A stretch of 64,000 nucleotides of DNA from Nisaea sp. (GTDB taxonomy: Bacteria; Pseudomonadota; Alphaproteobacteria; Thalassobaculales; Thalassobaculaceae): positions 1 through 64,000 of the forward strand of contig NZ_JAXMNY010000006.1 of the NCBI RefSeq assembly GCF_034670185.1. Direction: 5' to 3'. Within the stretch, counting starts at the first letter, position 1; each line of letters begins with the position of its first letter. The notes under the pieces are model-generated. The model saw nothing but the letters and a program-made list of their open reading frames with translations, ran no database searches and had not been told where the DNA came from. Made by a program: the position numbers and the translations under genes. Shown in pieces: positions 18,352 to 27,501 of the stretch.

Positions 18352-21300
18352 CTACCAGGCTGGAAGGTCGGGTGCGAAACGGGCCCGCATATAGGCCGCA
18401 AGCGCATCCCGCTGGTCTGGTGTGAACTCATCCCTGAAGGACGGCATGTCACGCAGGTCCAGGTTGACCGGCGCTTCGATGCCTTGGTCGAGCAGGCTTC
18501 GGAAGGCTTCCGGTGTCGGCGCGCGCAGCACCGCCGAGGCAGCCAGAGGAACCCGTGCGGCGGTCACCAGGTTGGGCATGGCTGGATCGTGACAGACGGC
18601 GCAGGCGCTTTCGAAAATCCGGTGTGTCGCGTCTGGTGCCAGCGATGGGGGCGTTGCCTGTACCGCTGGAGCGGTGGCGGGCGGTATCAGCGAGGCCAGA
18701 TAGACCGACATGGCGCGGATATCGTCATCCGGCAGAGCCGTCATGCTGCTGACCACCTCGGCCATCGGGCCGGCCGCCGCAGCATGATCGGAGATCCCGG
18801 TGCGCAGATAAGCGAAGAGGCTGTCTTCGGTCCAGCCGCGCGCACCGGCTTCCATGCCTTGCAGGGCGGGGGCAAACCAGCCGTCAACCATGGTGCCGGT
18901 CATCAGAGGCTTCTCTGCCCCGAGCAGGTTCCGGGGGGCGTGGCATGCACCGCAATGGCCTGCCGCCTCGACCAGATATTTGCCCCGGTTCCAGATATCG
19001 GAGGCGGACGCATCGGGTTGGAACGGCGCGGCATCGTGATAGGCGGCGTTCCAGAGAGCCATGCCGGACCGGATATTGACTGGTGCCACCATTTGGGCTG
19101 CGGGGATTTCCGATTTCACCGGCTCAAGGGTCTGCAGATGGGCATAGAGCGCGAACATGTCCTCCTCGCCGATCTTGGCAAAGGACGTGTAGGGGAAGGC
19201 CGGATAGAGATGGCTGCCGTCGCGGCTGATGCCCTTGCGCATGGCGCGCGTGAAAGCCTCATAGGACCAGTTCCCGAGGCCGGTGTCCGGGTCCGGGGTC
19301 AGGTTGGTGGTCCAGACGGTGCCGAACGGTGTCTCCATGGCGCGACCGCCGGCATTCTTCAGGCCACCATCCGCAGTGTGGCAGATGGCGCAGTCGCCGA
19401 GGGCGAAGACCTGTCGGCCCCGCTCCAGAATCTCGGCGCTGAAACTCCCGGCCTTGGGGGCAGGGCTTGCCGGTATCGGGGAATGCAGCGGCAGCGAGAT
19501 CGCGCCGAGGGTCAGCGCACCGGCGAGGGCGCCGGCCCAGCCCAGAAACTTGTTCCGGCGCCCATTATCGTTTGCCTCGTTTTGTGTTTGCAGGCGAAGC
19601 GGGCCGTCGGTGTTCCCGAGTGCCTTGCGCATGGCCTCCGGTGTGAAAGGCGCTTCTCGCATGCGCACGCCGGTGGCATCGAAGATCGCATTGGCGATGG
19701 CGGCTGCACTCGGCACGGCCGCGCTTTCGCCAACGCCCAGCGGCGGGTCTTCCGGGCGGGAGACGATCAGGGTCTGGATGTCCGGGACCTCGGGGAAGGT
19801 CGGGATCGAATAGGTGGCCCAGCTTTTCGGCGTCGGCGTGATTTCGTCGAAGGTGACCTGTTCGGTCATCACCCGTCCGGCGGTCTGGATGACATTGCCG
19901 TGGATCTGCTGGCGGATACCGTCCGGGTTGATCGCCAGTCCCTGGTCCTGTCCGACAAACACCCTGTGCAGGGTGACGACCCCGCTATCGAGATCGACGG
20001 AGACATCGACGAGCCATGCGGCCGACGCAGCGGCGACGCCAGGGAAAGTGCCGTGGACATAGGTGGCAAAGGCGAAGCCCTGCCCGAAGGCCATGCGTCC
20101 CTCACGCCGGAAGCGCGGCCCGGTGCGTTGCTCCCATCCCGCTGCTTCGGCGGTGCGCCGGACGAGGTCTGCCTCGCGCGGATCGGTCATGTGCCGCAGG
20201 CGGAAGGCGACAGGGTCCTCCGACGCCTCGAAGGCCATCTCGTCGATGAAGCTCTCATGGGCAAAGGTGTTGGGCAGTGCCGAGACGCCGCGGATATAGG
20301 CGGCGCGGACGATCGGGGCCATGTCGTGGACCGTGATCTTCTTGTTCGGCACCCGGTAGGGCGGAATGCTCGTCCGGTCCCCCATGACTTCCGGGCGCGG
20401 CTCGCCGGAAATCACGCCGGTCAGTAGCAGGGCGAGGTTTGGCCCCCGGTTGGAGGGATACCAGGTGTCGAGCGCATAGGCGTGCAGGTCGTTGGCCGCC
20501 GTCATGCCGCCCTCGACCTCCATGACCTGGGCGGCGCCTTTCGGCTCCCACAGATGTTCCTGGGCACGGGTGAGTTGCACGCGAACGGGCGTGCCGGTGG
20601 CGCGGGACAGCAGCAGGGCGTCGCCACAGACATCGTCGGCGCAATTGCGCCCGAAGCAGCCGGCAACCTGATAGCGGCGAACCTCGACTTTTTCAGCCGG
20701 AAGGTCGACCAGCATGGCCAGATCGGCGCGCAGCAGATGCGGACTCTGTGTGCCGGACCAGACGACCGGATCGGCCTCGTTCCAGTCCGCGACGGCACAG
20801 GACGGCCCGATGGAGCCATGCTCGTGGTAGGGCCAGACATAGGTGCGCGACAGGGTCTTCGCGCTTTCCGCCATGCCGGTTTTGAAATCGCCGCTGTGGT
20901 CAAGCGCGCGCGGCGTGGACGGATGCGATTTGAGGCTGTTTACCAGATCGCCCAGATCCGGCAGGGGCGGCGGCTGGCGCCAGGTGACGTCGAGCGCTTC
21001 GGCGATGCGCTGGGCCTGCTCCGGACGCTCGGCCACGACGCCGAGAAAATCGCCAATACGCACGACGTCGATCAGCCCGTCCATGCCAGCGACGGAGGAC
21101 GCGTCATAATCGATCAGGCTGTTGCCAATGAAGTCGCCCGTGTCGCGCCCGGCATAGGGGGGCCGGATGACATGGCCGTGGACCATGCCCTCGATATCGA
21201 GATCGTGCACATAGAGCTGCTGCCCCGTCAGCTTCTCCATCATGTCGCGGCGCGGGGCCGATGTGCCGACGATCTGGTAGTGGACGGGATCCTTCACCGG

Positions 21301-21753
21301 AGTATCGAGGTCAAGCGGCAGGGCGATCTCCTGCCCGGCGATCAGTGTGCCGTAGTCACAGCGCTCGGCCTGCCAGTGGACGGCGCCGTCAGTCGATGTG
21401 ACGTCTTCCTCCGGAGCATTGAGGCGCAGTGCCCCAAGCCGCAGCAGCTGGCGGTGTGCCTGGGCGGCGGCCTTGCGCAGCGGGATGGCTGTGATCTGCA
21501 TCGTCTCGGAGGCAATCGTCGGGCCTTGATCCGGTACCTCTTCCGTATTGCCGAGGACGACGCGGACCCGGTCCAGAGGGATATTCAGTTCTTCAGCGAC
21601 GATCTGGGCAAGGGCGACTTCGATCCCCGTCCCCAGATCGACATGGCCGTTATAGGCGGTGATCTGACCCGCCGCATCGATCCGGATGAAGGTCTCGCGG
21701 ACGGCGCCGACTTGCCGGAAGATTTCGAGGGTGCCGGTGGGATTGTCGATCAT
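18352..21753 (-). CDS. nicB: Nicotinate dehydrogenase large subunit NicB (Mo enzyme fused to cytochrome c)
   Basis: Hydroxylates nicotinate to 6-hydroxynicotinate together with NicA. The 1133-residue chain begins with a molybdopterin-binding xanthine-oxidase-type region (about 1-710, including the GVGESAAVP active-site segment with the expected Glu). A single membrane segment follows near 725-745, then a cytochrome c part with three haem motifs: CAICH near 788, CGACH near 933 and CAVCH near 1051. This matches NicB of Pseudomonas putida, which passes electrons to the respiratory chain rather than to oxygen directly. Its start overlaps the nicA stop (ATGA). Confidence 0.96.
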   Translation of the reverse strand: MIDNPTGTLEIFRQVGAVRETFIRIDAAGQITAYNGHVDLGTGIEVALAQIVAEELNIPLDRVRVVLGNTEEVPDQGPTIASETMQITAIPLRKAAAQAHRQLLRLGALRLNAPEEDVTSTDGAVHWQAERCDYGTLIAGQEIALPLDLDTPVKDPVHYQIVGTSAPRRDMMEKLTGQQLYVHDLDIEGMVHGHVIRPPYAGRDTGDFIGNSLIDYDASSVAGMDGLIDVVRIGDFLGVVAERPEQAQRIAEALDVTWRQPPPLPDLGDLVNSLKSHPSTPRALDHSGDFKTGMAESAKTLSRTYVWPYHEHGSIGPSCAVADWNEADPVVWSGTQSPHLLRADLAMLVDLPAEKVEVRRYQVAGCFGRNCADDVCGDALLLSRATGTPVRVQLTRAQEHLWEPKGAAQVMEVEGGMTAANDLHAYALDTWYPSNRGPNLALLLTGVISGEPRPEVMGDRTSIPPYRVPNKKITVHDMAPIVRAAYIRGVSALPNTFAHESFIDEMAFEASEDPVAFRLRHMTDPREADLVRRTAEAAGWEQRTGPRFRREGRMAFGQGFAFATYVHGTFPGVAAASAAWLVDVSVDLDSGVVTLHRVFVGQDQGLAINPDGIRQQIHGNVIQTAGRVMTEQVTFDEITPTPKSWATYSIPTFPEVPDIQTLIVSRPEDPPLGVGESAAVPSAAAIANAIFDATGVRMREAPFTPEAMRKALGNTDGPLRLQTQNEANDNGRRNKFLGWAGALAGALTLGAISLPLHSPIPASPAPKAGSFSAEILERGRQVFALGDCAICHTADGGLKNAGGRAMETPFGTVWTTNLTPDPDTGLGNWSYEAFTRAMRKGISRDGSHLYPAFPYTSFAKIGEEDMFALYAHLQTLEPVKSEIPAAQMVAPVNIRSGMALWNAAYHDAAPFQPDASASDIWNRGKYLVEAAGHCGACHAPRNLLGAEKPLMTGTMVDGWFAPALQGMEAGARGWTEDSLFAYLRTGISDHAAAAGPMAEVVSSMTALPDDDIRAMSVYLASLIPPATAPAVQATPPSLAPDATHRIFESACAVCHDPAMPNLVTAARVPLAASAVLRAPTPEAFRSLLDQGIEAPVNLDLRDMPSFRDEFTPDQRDALAAYMRARFAPDLPAW

Positions 21754-22247
21754 TGGGCGTGTTCTTTGGTTTTTACGGCCAGTTTTTCAGCGGCTTTGCG
21801 CACGGCGGCGAGGATTTCCAGATGTGTGCCGCAGCGGCAAAGGTGATGGCGGTGGGCCTGGCGGATGTCGTCGTCTGTCGGGGATGGATTGTGGGCGAGC
21901 AGTGCCACCGTGTTCATGATCATGCCGTTGATGCAGTAGCCGCATTGCGCGGCCTGCTTTTCATTGAACGCCTGTTGCACGGGGTGCATCTCACCGGTTT
22001 CGGTATCCGGCAACCCTTCCAGGGTGGTGACGGAAGCGCCGTTTGCCTTGACCGCCCGCAGGACGCAAGCGCGTGCCGGTGCGCCGTCGACCAGAACGGT
22101 GCAGGCGCCGCATTGTGCCATGCCGCAGCCGTATTTCGGCCCGTTCAAACCGAGCCGGTGGCGCAGCAGATCGAGCAGCGTCAGGTGTGTGTCCACGTCA
22201 AGCGACAGGGCTTGTCCGTTCACAGTAAGCTCAATTGTACCAGCCAT
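21750..22247 (-). CDS. nicA: Nicotinate dehydrogenase small [2Fe-2S] subunit NicA
   Basis: Electron-transfer subunit of nicotinate dehydrogenase, 165 residues. The plant-type [2Fe-2S] cluster is bound by C41, C46, C49 and C61 (CGMAQCGAC). The second cluster is bound by C102, C105, C137 and C139 (QCGYC and CRCG), as in the whole xanthine-oxidase small-subunit family. Position next to nicB and nicC identifies it. It is the first gene of the minus-strand nicABC unit, with a perfect 18-bp palindrome 47 nt upstream. Confidence 0.96.
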   Translation of the reverse strand: MAGTIELTVNGQALSLDVDTHLTLLDLLRHRLGLNGPKYGCGMAQCGACTVLVDGAPARACVLRAVKANGASVTTLEGLPDTETGEMHPVQQAFNEKQAAQCGYCINGMIMNTVALLAHNPSPTDDDIRQAHRHHLCRCGTHLEILAAVRKAAEKLAVKTKEHAQ

Positions 22248-22293
22248 GATTCCCCGCTTAATTACCCTCGATAGTCAGCGAAGTTTTGTATGT

Positions 22294-22311
22294 ATGCAAA
22301 TATATTTGCAT
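22294..22311. promoter_or_regulatory. Perfect palindrome ATGCAAATATATTTGCAT, candidate NicR operator
   Basis: Eighteen bases of perfect dyad symmetry in the gap between divergent nicA and nicR, 47 nt upstream of nicA and 178 nt upstream of nicR. An AT-rich palindrome of this size is a usual MarR-family target. A related site precedes nicC at the same distance. Confidence 0.65.
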
Positions 22312-22488
22312 CCCCATTCGTGAGTTTTGCCCACCAGATGACGCCTGCCTAATTAATATGCAGGCGAACGAGAGCGCTTGCCAGACGCACGGAAATATAG
22401 GAGGGCAGGGGGATGCCGACTGTTCGAGCATTCACAGCGCTTGTGCCGTTTGGATTAGTGTAAGCGCTTCCATGGAGATCGAAGACTT

Positions 22489-22929
22489 ATGACCGTTGAT
22501 GCTGCGGATGTGTCCGGGCCATATCGCCTCGAAGATCAAGTCGGCTTCATGCTGCGCCTTGCCAATCAGCGCCATATGGCCATTTTCACGGAGAGGATGG
22601 GCGGGGAGCTGACGGCGGTGCAGTTTTCGACGCTTGTCCGGCTGTCTGAAGTCGATGGGCCAATCTCGCAGAACGCGCTCGGCCGTCTTGTCGGGATGGA
22701 TGCGGCGACGACGAAGGGTGTGCTGGCGCGTCTGATGGCGAGAGATCTGGTCAAGATGGAGAAAAGCCCGACCGACAAGCGGCGCTACATGCTCTCCACC
22801 ACCCAAGCGGGGTGGGACCTGATCGCGAAACTGATGCCCCTTGCATGTCAGATTACCGAGGAAACCCTTGCACCGCTCAATGCGAAAGAGCGTGCGAGCC
22901 TGCTTCGATTGCTCTCGAAGCTGTACTAA
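22489..22929 (+). CDS. nicR: MarR-family regulator of nicotinate catabolism, NicR-like
   Basis: A 146-residue winged-helix MarR protein. The DNA-binding core is at about residues 50-105: ISQNALGRLVGMDAATTKGVLARL, then the wing with the DKRRYML motif (asparagine-free but typical DxR). In Pseudomonas putida the MarR protein NicR represses the nic genes until 6-hydroxynicotinate appears. Divergence from nicAB and the flanking nicDXF genes support the same role here. No TetR-type NicS is found beside it. Confidence 0.9.
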   Translation: MTVDAADVSGPYRLEDQVGFMLRLANQRHMAIFTERMGGELTAVQFSTLVRLSEVDGPISQNALGRLVGMDAATTKGVLARLMARDLVKMEKSPTDKRRYMLSTTQAGWDLIAKLMPLACQITEETLAPLNAKERASLLRLLSKLY

Positions 22930-23297
22930 GCATCTAGAAGGGTTAGAGTTTTAAGTCCGTCACCGGTCGCATGAGATGCTGGGGCGATGGACGGAATATC
23001 CATTAAACCCGGAAGAACCAGTGTGCGAATTCACCGCGCCGGGACGGTTCCGATCACCGCGTTTATGCGCCAGCTCAAATATTTATCTTGTTATTATACA
23101 AATGATTAAATTACGCTGAAATTCATCGTTGCAGCGGAAGTTGTCATGGTGAGGAGCGAACGGATCGGACAGAGTGTCCCGCGTTCGATCGTCACGATGA
23201 AAACTGAAGGTCCGGCTTTCGGCCGGGGTGTGCGCGGAAACCGGTCAGACCGGACGGCGGACCTTTGCTTCAGGCATGTATTGAAGGGACCGGGATC
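22930..23297. other. Intergenic region upstream of nicD
   Basis: About 370 bp with no convincing frame. It contains an AT-rich stretch at 23072-23118 (CAAATATTTATCTTG and TTATTATACAAATG) that is the likely promoter of nicDXF. The first of these resembles the nicA palindrome at only about half its positions, so a NicR site here is weak. No hairpin or RNA gene is evident. Confidence 0.4.
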
Positions 23298-24086
23298 TTG
23301 TACGGCTATAATCTCCATGCAAACGGCATCCTGCAGCACCTGCTTCACTACGAAGGCAGCGGGCCGCAGATGCTGCTCATTCCTGGGATTACCTCACCGG
23401 CGATCACCTGGGGCTTTGTCGCAGACCGCTTGTCCAAACGGTTCGATGTTCACGTCCTGGACGTGCGCGGTCGTGGGTTGAGCGAGGCTGGCGATCTGGA
23501 TTATTCGCTTGATGCGATGGCGGCGGATGCCGTTGCCGTCGTCAAGGCGGCGGGGCTTCAGAAACCCGTTGTTCTGGGGCATTCGATGGGCGCCCGGAGT
23601 GCGATCCGGGCCGCGCGCGGCAACGAGGATGTCTTAGGCGGTCTGGTACTTGTTGATCCACCTGTTTCCGGTCCCGGACGTCCGGCCTATCCGTCACCCT
23701 GGCCCTGGTATGAAGACTCCATCTTGATGTCGCAGAAAGGCTGCACGGGCGAGGTTATGAAGGCATTTTGCCCGACCTGGACCGAAGAGCAGCTAAGACT
23801 GCGGGCGGAGTGGCTGCGAACCTGTCAGCTCGATGCCATTCGCATTGCGTATGACGGTTTCCAGACCGACGACATCCATGGCGATCTGGCGCATCTCAAA
23901 TTACCGATGCGGCTGGTCGTGGCTGGCGATGCCCCTGTGATCGGCGATGATGACGTGACGGAAATCAAGGGGCTGGCCCCGCATATGGAAATCCGCACCG
24001 TCGCCGGTGCTGGTCATATGATCCCGTGGGACAATATGGACGGCTTCCTCGACGCCGTAATGGATTTCAATACAGTACCAGCCTGA
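23298..24086 (+). CDS. nicD: N-formylmaleamate deformylase NicD
   Basis: Alpha/beta-hydrolase that splits N-formylmaleamate into maleamate and formate. The 262 residues show the catalytic Ser96 in GHSMGA, Asp120 in VLVDPPVSGPG and His240 in GAGHMIPWD. These segments and LLIPGITSPAITWGFVADRLS match Pseudomonas NicD closely. There is no ATG at the start. I chose TTG 23298 (LYGYNLHANG) because the homology begins there and AAGGGA lies nine bases upstream; longer readings to 23265 add eleven unlike residues. nicX begins 41 nt after its stop. Confidence 0.92.
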   Translation: MYGYNLHANGILQHLLHYEGSGPQMLLIPGITSPAITWGFVADRLSKRFDVHVLDVRGRGLSEAGDLDYSLDAMAADAVAVVKAAGLQKPVVLGHSMGARSAIRAARGNEDVLGGLVLVDPPVSGPGRPAYPSPWPWYEDSILMSQKGCTGEVMKAFCPTWTEEQLRLRAEWLRTCQLDAIRIAYDGFQTDDIHGDLAHLKLPMRLVVAGDAPVIGDDDVTEIKGLAPHMEIRTVAGAGHMIPWDNMDGFLDAVMDFNTVPA

Positions 24087-24127
24087 GCCGAGCAGAGACG
24101 CAACTGGACCGAACCCGGAGCATATCG

Positions 24128-25162
24128 ATGGATCAAGCAAGCTTCACGGAAATCTGCCTGCATCAGCTGAAGATGTCCGGCGTGCATGAGGGCGAGAAAC
24201 TGATCGTCCTGACCCAGGGCAGTGACCGGCTGGATTATGCGGATGCCTTCATGGCGGCGGGTCAGCGGCTCGGGGCGGTGATGTACCACATGCGTCTGCC
24301 GTCTCCGTTGCCGATCGGCGGCTGGAATGTCGGCATGACGGGGCTGGCGGGGATGCCGGATGCCGTCGAGGCGCTGAAGAACTGCGACATGCTTATCGAC
24401 TGCATTTTCCTGCTGTTCTCTCCGGAACAGATGGCGATCCAGGCGGCGGGCACCCGCGTCCTGACCGCGGTGGAGCCGCCGGAGCTTCTGGCCCGCATGC
24501 TGCCCTCGAAGGAGCTGCGTGAGAAGGTAGAGATCGGCGCCGAGATCCTGTCCAAGGCCAAGGTGATGCGGATCACCTCACCTCACGGCACTGATGTGAC
24601 CTACAAGCTGAACACCTATCCGACCATTGCCGAATATGCCTGCACGGATGAGCCGGGCCGGTGGGACCACTGGCCATCCGGTTTTGTCTTTACGGGCGCG
24701 GATGATGACGGCGTTGACGGCCAGATCGTCGTGGCACCGGGCGACATCCTGCTGCCGCAGAACATGTATGTCCGGGAAGAGCCGATCGTCTACACAATCG
24801 AAAAAGGCTGGGTTCAGGACATCCGGGGCGGTCTCGATGCGGAGCTGGTGATCTCCTACATGGAGGACTTCAATGACGAGCGCGGCAAGGGCATGAGCCA
24901 TGTCGGCTGGGGCATGAACCCGGATGCCAAGTGGCATGGCATGACCCCGGGCGCGTTCCCGGGCGGCATGGGCATGGAGCCGCGCAGCTTCTATGGCAAC
25001 GTGATGTTCTCCACCGGTCCGAACAATGAGCTGGGCGGGCCGAACGATACGCCCTGTCACCTCGATATTCCGATGCGGAACTGCTCTCTGTTCCTGGACG
25101 ACGTACCGATCGTGGTGGATGGGGATATTGTTGTCGACGCGATGAAGATGGATCGCGGCTGA
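24128..25162 (+). CDS. nicX: 2,5-dihydroxypyridine 5,6-dioxygenase NicX
   Basis: Non-haem Fe(II) ring-opening dioxygenase that turns 2,5-dihydroxypyridine into N-formylmaleamate. The 344-residue protein has the expected metal ligands: His258 (MSHVGW), His311 and Asp313 (CHLDIP). Their spacing (53 and 2 residues) is the same as in the characterised Pseudomonas enzyme. ATG 24128 has GGAG eight bases upstream; a longer frame from 24026 only overlaps nicD. It lies between nicD and nicF in one operon. Confidence 0.95.
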   Translation: MDQASFTEICLHQLKMSGVHEGEKLIVLTQGSDRLDYADAFMAAGQRLGAVMYHMRLPSPLPIGGWNVGMTGLAGMPDAVEALKNCDMLIDCIFLLFSPEQMAIQAAGTRVLTAVEPPELLARMLPSKELREKVEIGAEILSKAKVMRITSPHGTDVTYKLNTYPTIAEYACTDEPGRWDHWPSGFVFTGADDDGVDGQIVVAPGDILLPQNMYVREEPIVYTIEKGWVQDIRGGLDAELVISYMEDFNDERGKGMSHVGWGMNPDAKWHGMTPGAFPGGMGMEPRSFYGNVMFSTGPNNELGGPNDTPCHLDIPMRNCSLFLDDVPIVVDGDIVVDAMKMDRG

Positions 25163-25215
25163 TCCACCGGCTCTGCGCATGTTCTGCGGAGCTTTTCTAG
25201 GGAGGGCATGAACTG

Positions 25216-25866
25216 ATGTCGCAAGAAGAGGTATATCAGGCCGCCGGTTTCGGAAATTCCGTGCCGCGCGGTGTGCGCCCGGCGATCCTCGTGGTCGATT
25301 TCAGCTATGGCTTCACCGATGTGCGTTATCCGACGGGATCGGATATGGCGGAAGAAGTCGCCCGAACCAAACGGCTGGCCGATCTTGCGCGTGCGGGCGG
25401 CTTTCCGGTGATTTTTACGACAATCGCTTATCAGCCGGGAGAGCTGGAACACACCGCCTGGCTGCGCAAGGCGCGGGGGCTGACCGCGCTGCTGGAAGGG
25501 TCGCGCCCTGTCGAGATCGATGCAGGCACGGGCATCCAGCCCGGTGATCCTCTGATCGTCAAGAAAGGCGCATCGGCATTCTTCGGCACGTCGCTCGCCG
25601 CATTGCTGACGGGGGCCGGCGTGGACACGCTCGTGGTCGCGGGGGCGACGACCTCCGGATGCGTGCGGGCGTCGGTAGTGGATGCTGTACAGTCCGGGTT
25701 CAACGTTCTTGTCGCAGCGGATTGCTGCGCGGACCGGGCTGTCGCGCCTCACGACGCGAACCTCTACGACATGGGCCAGAAATATGCCGATGTGACCGAT
25801 GCCGATGACATTGCAACCTGGATCGAGGGATTGCTCCCTGTTCCAGGGGCCGTGCAAACGGGCTGA
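25216..25866 (+). CDS. nicF: Maleamate amidohydrolase NicF
   Basis: Isochorismatase-fold amidase releasing ammonia from maleamate to give maleate. The 216-residue protein has the family triad: Asp28 (VVDFS), a lysine at 116-117 (VKKGAS) and the nucleophile Cys149 (TTSGCVRAS). It follows nicX by 53 nt, with GGAGGG upstream of its ATG, and completes the ring-cleavage branch. No maleate isomerase follows, unlike in Pseudomonas putida, where nicE is adjacent. Confidence 0.94.
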   Translation: MSQEEVYQAAGFGNSVPRGVRPAILVVDFSYGFTDVRYPTGSDMAEEVARTKRLADLARAGGFPVIFTTIAYQPGELEHTAWLRKARGLTALLEGSRPVEIDAGTGIQPGDPLIVKKGASAFFGTSLAALLTGAGVDTLVVAGATTSGCVRASVVDAVQSGFNVLVAADCCADRAVAPHDANLYDMGQKYADVTDADDIATWIEGLLPVPGAVQTG

Positions 25867-26086
25867 TGCCACCGGGCGGATAAATGAGTTGGGCTACACA
25901 AGGTGACGTACTGGAATTCCGGAAGCCGGCGCTGCCGCCAACAACGGGTGGAGCCAGAGAGCGATGGTTTCCCAATAAAACATGCAGGGACTGAAGCGCC
26001 TTTGAACCAATAAAAATCCGGCACGGGCGGCCGGGAAAAACAAGATCTACCCCACAGGAACGGCTTAAATCGGGAGACTGGATAAG

Positions 26087-27382
26087 ATGGATACGATCGA
26101 TATCAAAAAGAATCTCACCCTGCCGCGGCGCTCGCTGCTCAAGGGCATGGCTGCGGCCGGTACGGTGCTTGCCGCTCCGGGAATCATCGGCCGCGCGGTG
26201 GCGCAGTCCGGCGACGTGATCAAGCTGGGTGCACCGTTCCACCGCACCGGCATCGGCGCCGCCTACGGCCGCTGGTACGAGCGGACAGCGCTCGCGGCGG
26301 TGAAGTTGATCAATGAGCAGGGCGGTATCAACGGCTTGCCGGTCGAGCTGATCATCGAGGATGACGGCACCGATCCGAAGCGCGGCGTCGAAGCAGTCGA
26401 GAAATTCAGCGCCGAGCACAAGGTCGATGCGATTTTCGGCCACCTGTTCTCGCATGTCTCTGCTGCCAGTGCGCCGCGTGCCGGCGAGCTGAAGATGCCG
26501 TATTTCCTGTGCTCCGAAGCGCATTCACTCGCGGCGGGTGCCTTCAACCGCTACGTCTTCCAGCCTTCGATCAGCGACGTGAAGAGCCAGGTCAGCTCCA
26601 TGGCGCCGTGGATCACCGATAATCTCGGCAAGAAGGTCACGATGATCTATCCGGACTATGCTTTCGGATACGATCACCGGGATAACCTGACGGCAGCGAT
26701 CAAGGCGCAGGGCGGTGAAATCGTCGGGGACATCGCAATCCCGCCGACCGAAACCTCCTACACCCGCTACCTGCCCCGGATTCCTTTCAACACGGAAGTG
26801 ATCTATCACGTCCTCGTTGGCCCGGGCGTGCTCACCTTCGTCAAGGAACTGGGCGAGCATCTCGGCTCCCAGCGGCCGGAAATCTTCGGCTTCATCGATT
26901 CACTGGAAGCGGTGTCCTTCGATATTCCGCAGCTCGCTTACCTCGATGGCACGCATTTCTGGGAAGCCATGCCGCGCTACGCCCAGCCGAACCAGACCTC
27001 CTTCGACAAGCTTTATCGCGAGAAGGTCGGCGTGGATGCCAATGGCGCGAGCGTCGACGATGCCAAAAGTGTCGCGACTTTCTCCCACATGTTCTCGGTC
27101 TGGGAGACGCTGTTCGCCATGAAGAAGGCGATGGAGATGGCCGACTACAAGGGGCCGAAGCAGAAGATCGCCATGCTGGAAGCGATGGAAAGCATCACCG
27201 GCTTCGAGGAAAGCAACGAGTTCCCGCAAGGCCGGAAAATCTTCAACGGCAAGATGCACCAGTCCTTCGCCCAGCAGAACATCTCCAAGGTGGTCGACGG
27301 CAAGCTGAAGGTGGTCCACACGGTATCGCCGGAAGACACGCTGTATCCGGATGAAGCCGACTACACGAAGATGTCCTTCTGA
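26087..27382 (+). CDS. Tat-exported ABC substrate-binding protein, LivK/urea-amide type
   Basis: Periplasmic binding protein (type I fold, branched-chain amino acid/amide class), 431 residues. The twin-arginine signal LPRRSLLKGMAAAG has its arginines at 14-15, with cleavage near AVAQS. The mature protein has typical segments such as NEQGGINGLPVELIIEDDGTDP. It is followed by all four matching ABC genes and lies 220 bp after nicF on the same strand. Nicotinate or a related pyridine carboxylate is the likely ligand by context, since no NicT-type MFS carrier is present; this is inference. Confidence 0.9.
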   Translation: MDTIDIKKNLTLPRRSLLKGMAAAGTVLAAPGIIGRAVAQSGDVIKLGAPFHRTGIGAAYGRWYERTALAAVKLINEQGGINGLPVELIIEDDGTDPKRGVEAVEKFSAEHKVDAIFGHLFSHVSAASAPRAGELKMPYFLCSEAHSLAAGAFNRYVFQPSISDVKSQVSSMAPWITDNLGKKVTMIYPDYAFGYDHRDNLTAAIKAQGGEIVGDIAIPPTETSYTRYLPRIPFNTEVIYHVLVGPGVLTFVKELGEHLGSQRPEIFGFIDSLEAVSFDIPQLAYLDGTHFWEAMPRYAQPNQTSFDKLYREKVGVDANGASVDDAKSVATFSHMFSVWETLFAMKKAMEMADYKGPKQKIAMLEAMESITGFEESNEFPQGRKIFNGKMHQSFAQQNISKVVDGKLKVVHTVSPEDTLYPDEADYTKMSF

Positions 27383-27397
27383 TCCTTCTCGATACCG

Positions 27398-27424
27398 GCG
27401 GGCGCTGAGATGATCGGCGCCCGC
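27398..27424 (+). promoter_or_regulatory. Stem-loop between binding-protein gene and livH
   Basis: A perfect 8-bp all-GC stem (27398-27405 with 27417-27424) with an 11-base loop, starting 15 nt after the binding-protein stop. No T-run follows, so read-through into livH is expected. It is one of seven comparable junction hairpins in the window. Confidence 0.6.
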
Positions 27425-27501
27425 TGTCCTTCACTGAAAATTGACACCGTGGCGACGGCGGGAAACCGGCGTCCGCGCGCGGCGAAGGCGCAAAAAACTC
27501 A

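Noticed and set aside
18313..20427. A 704-codon open frame opposite nicB
   Set aside because: It is antisense to the three-haem and molybdenum domains of nicB, which are unmistakable. Its composition is Arg/Gly/His-rich and it matches no family; it is a by-product of high GC.
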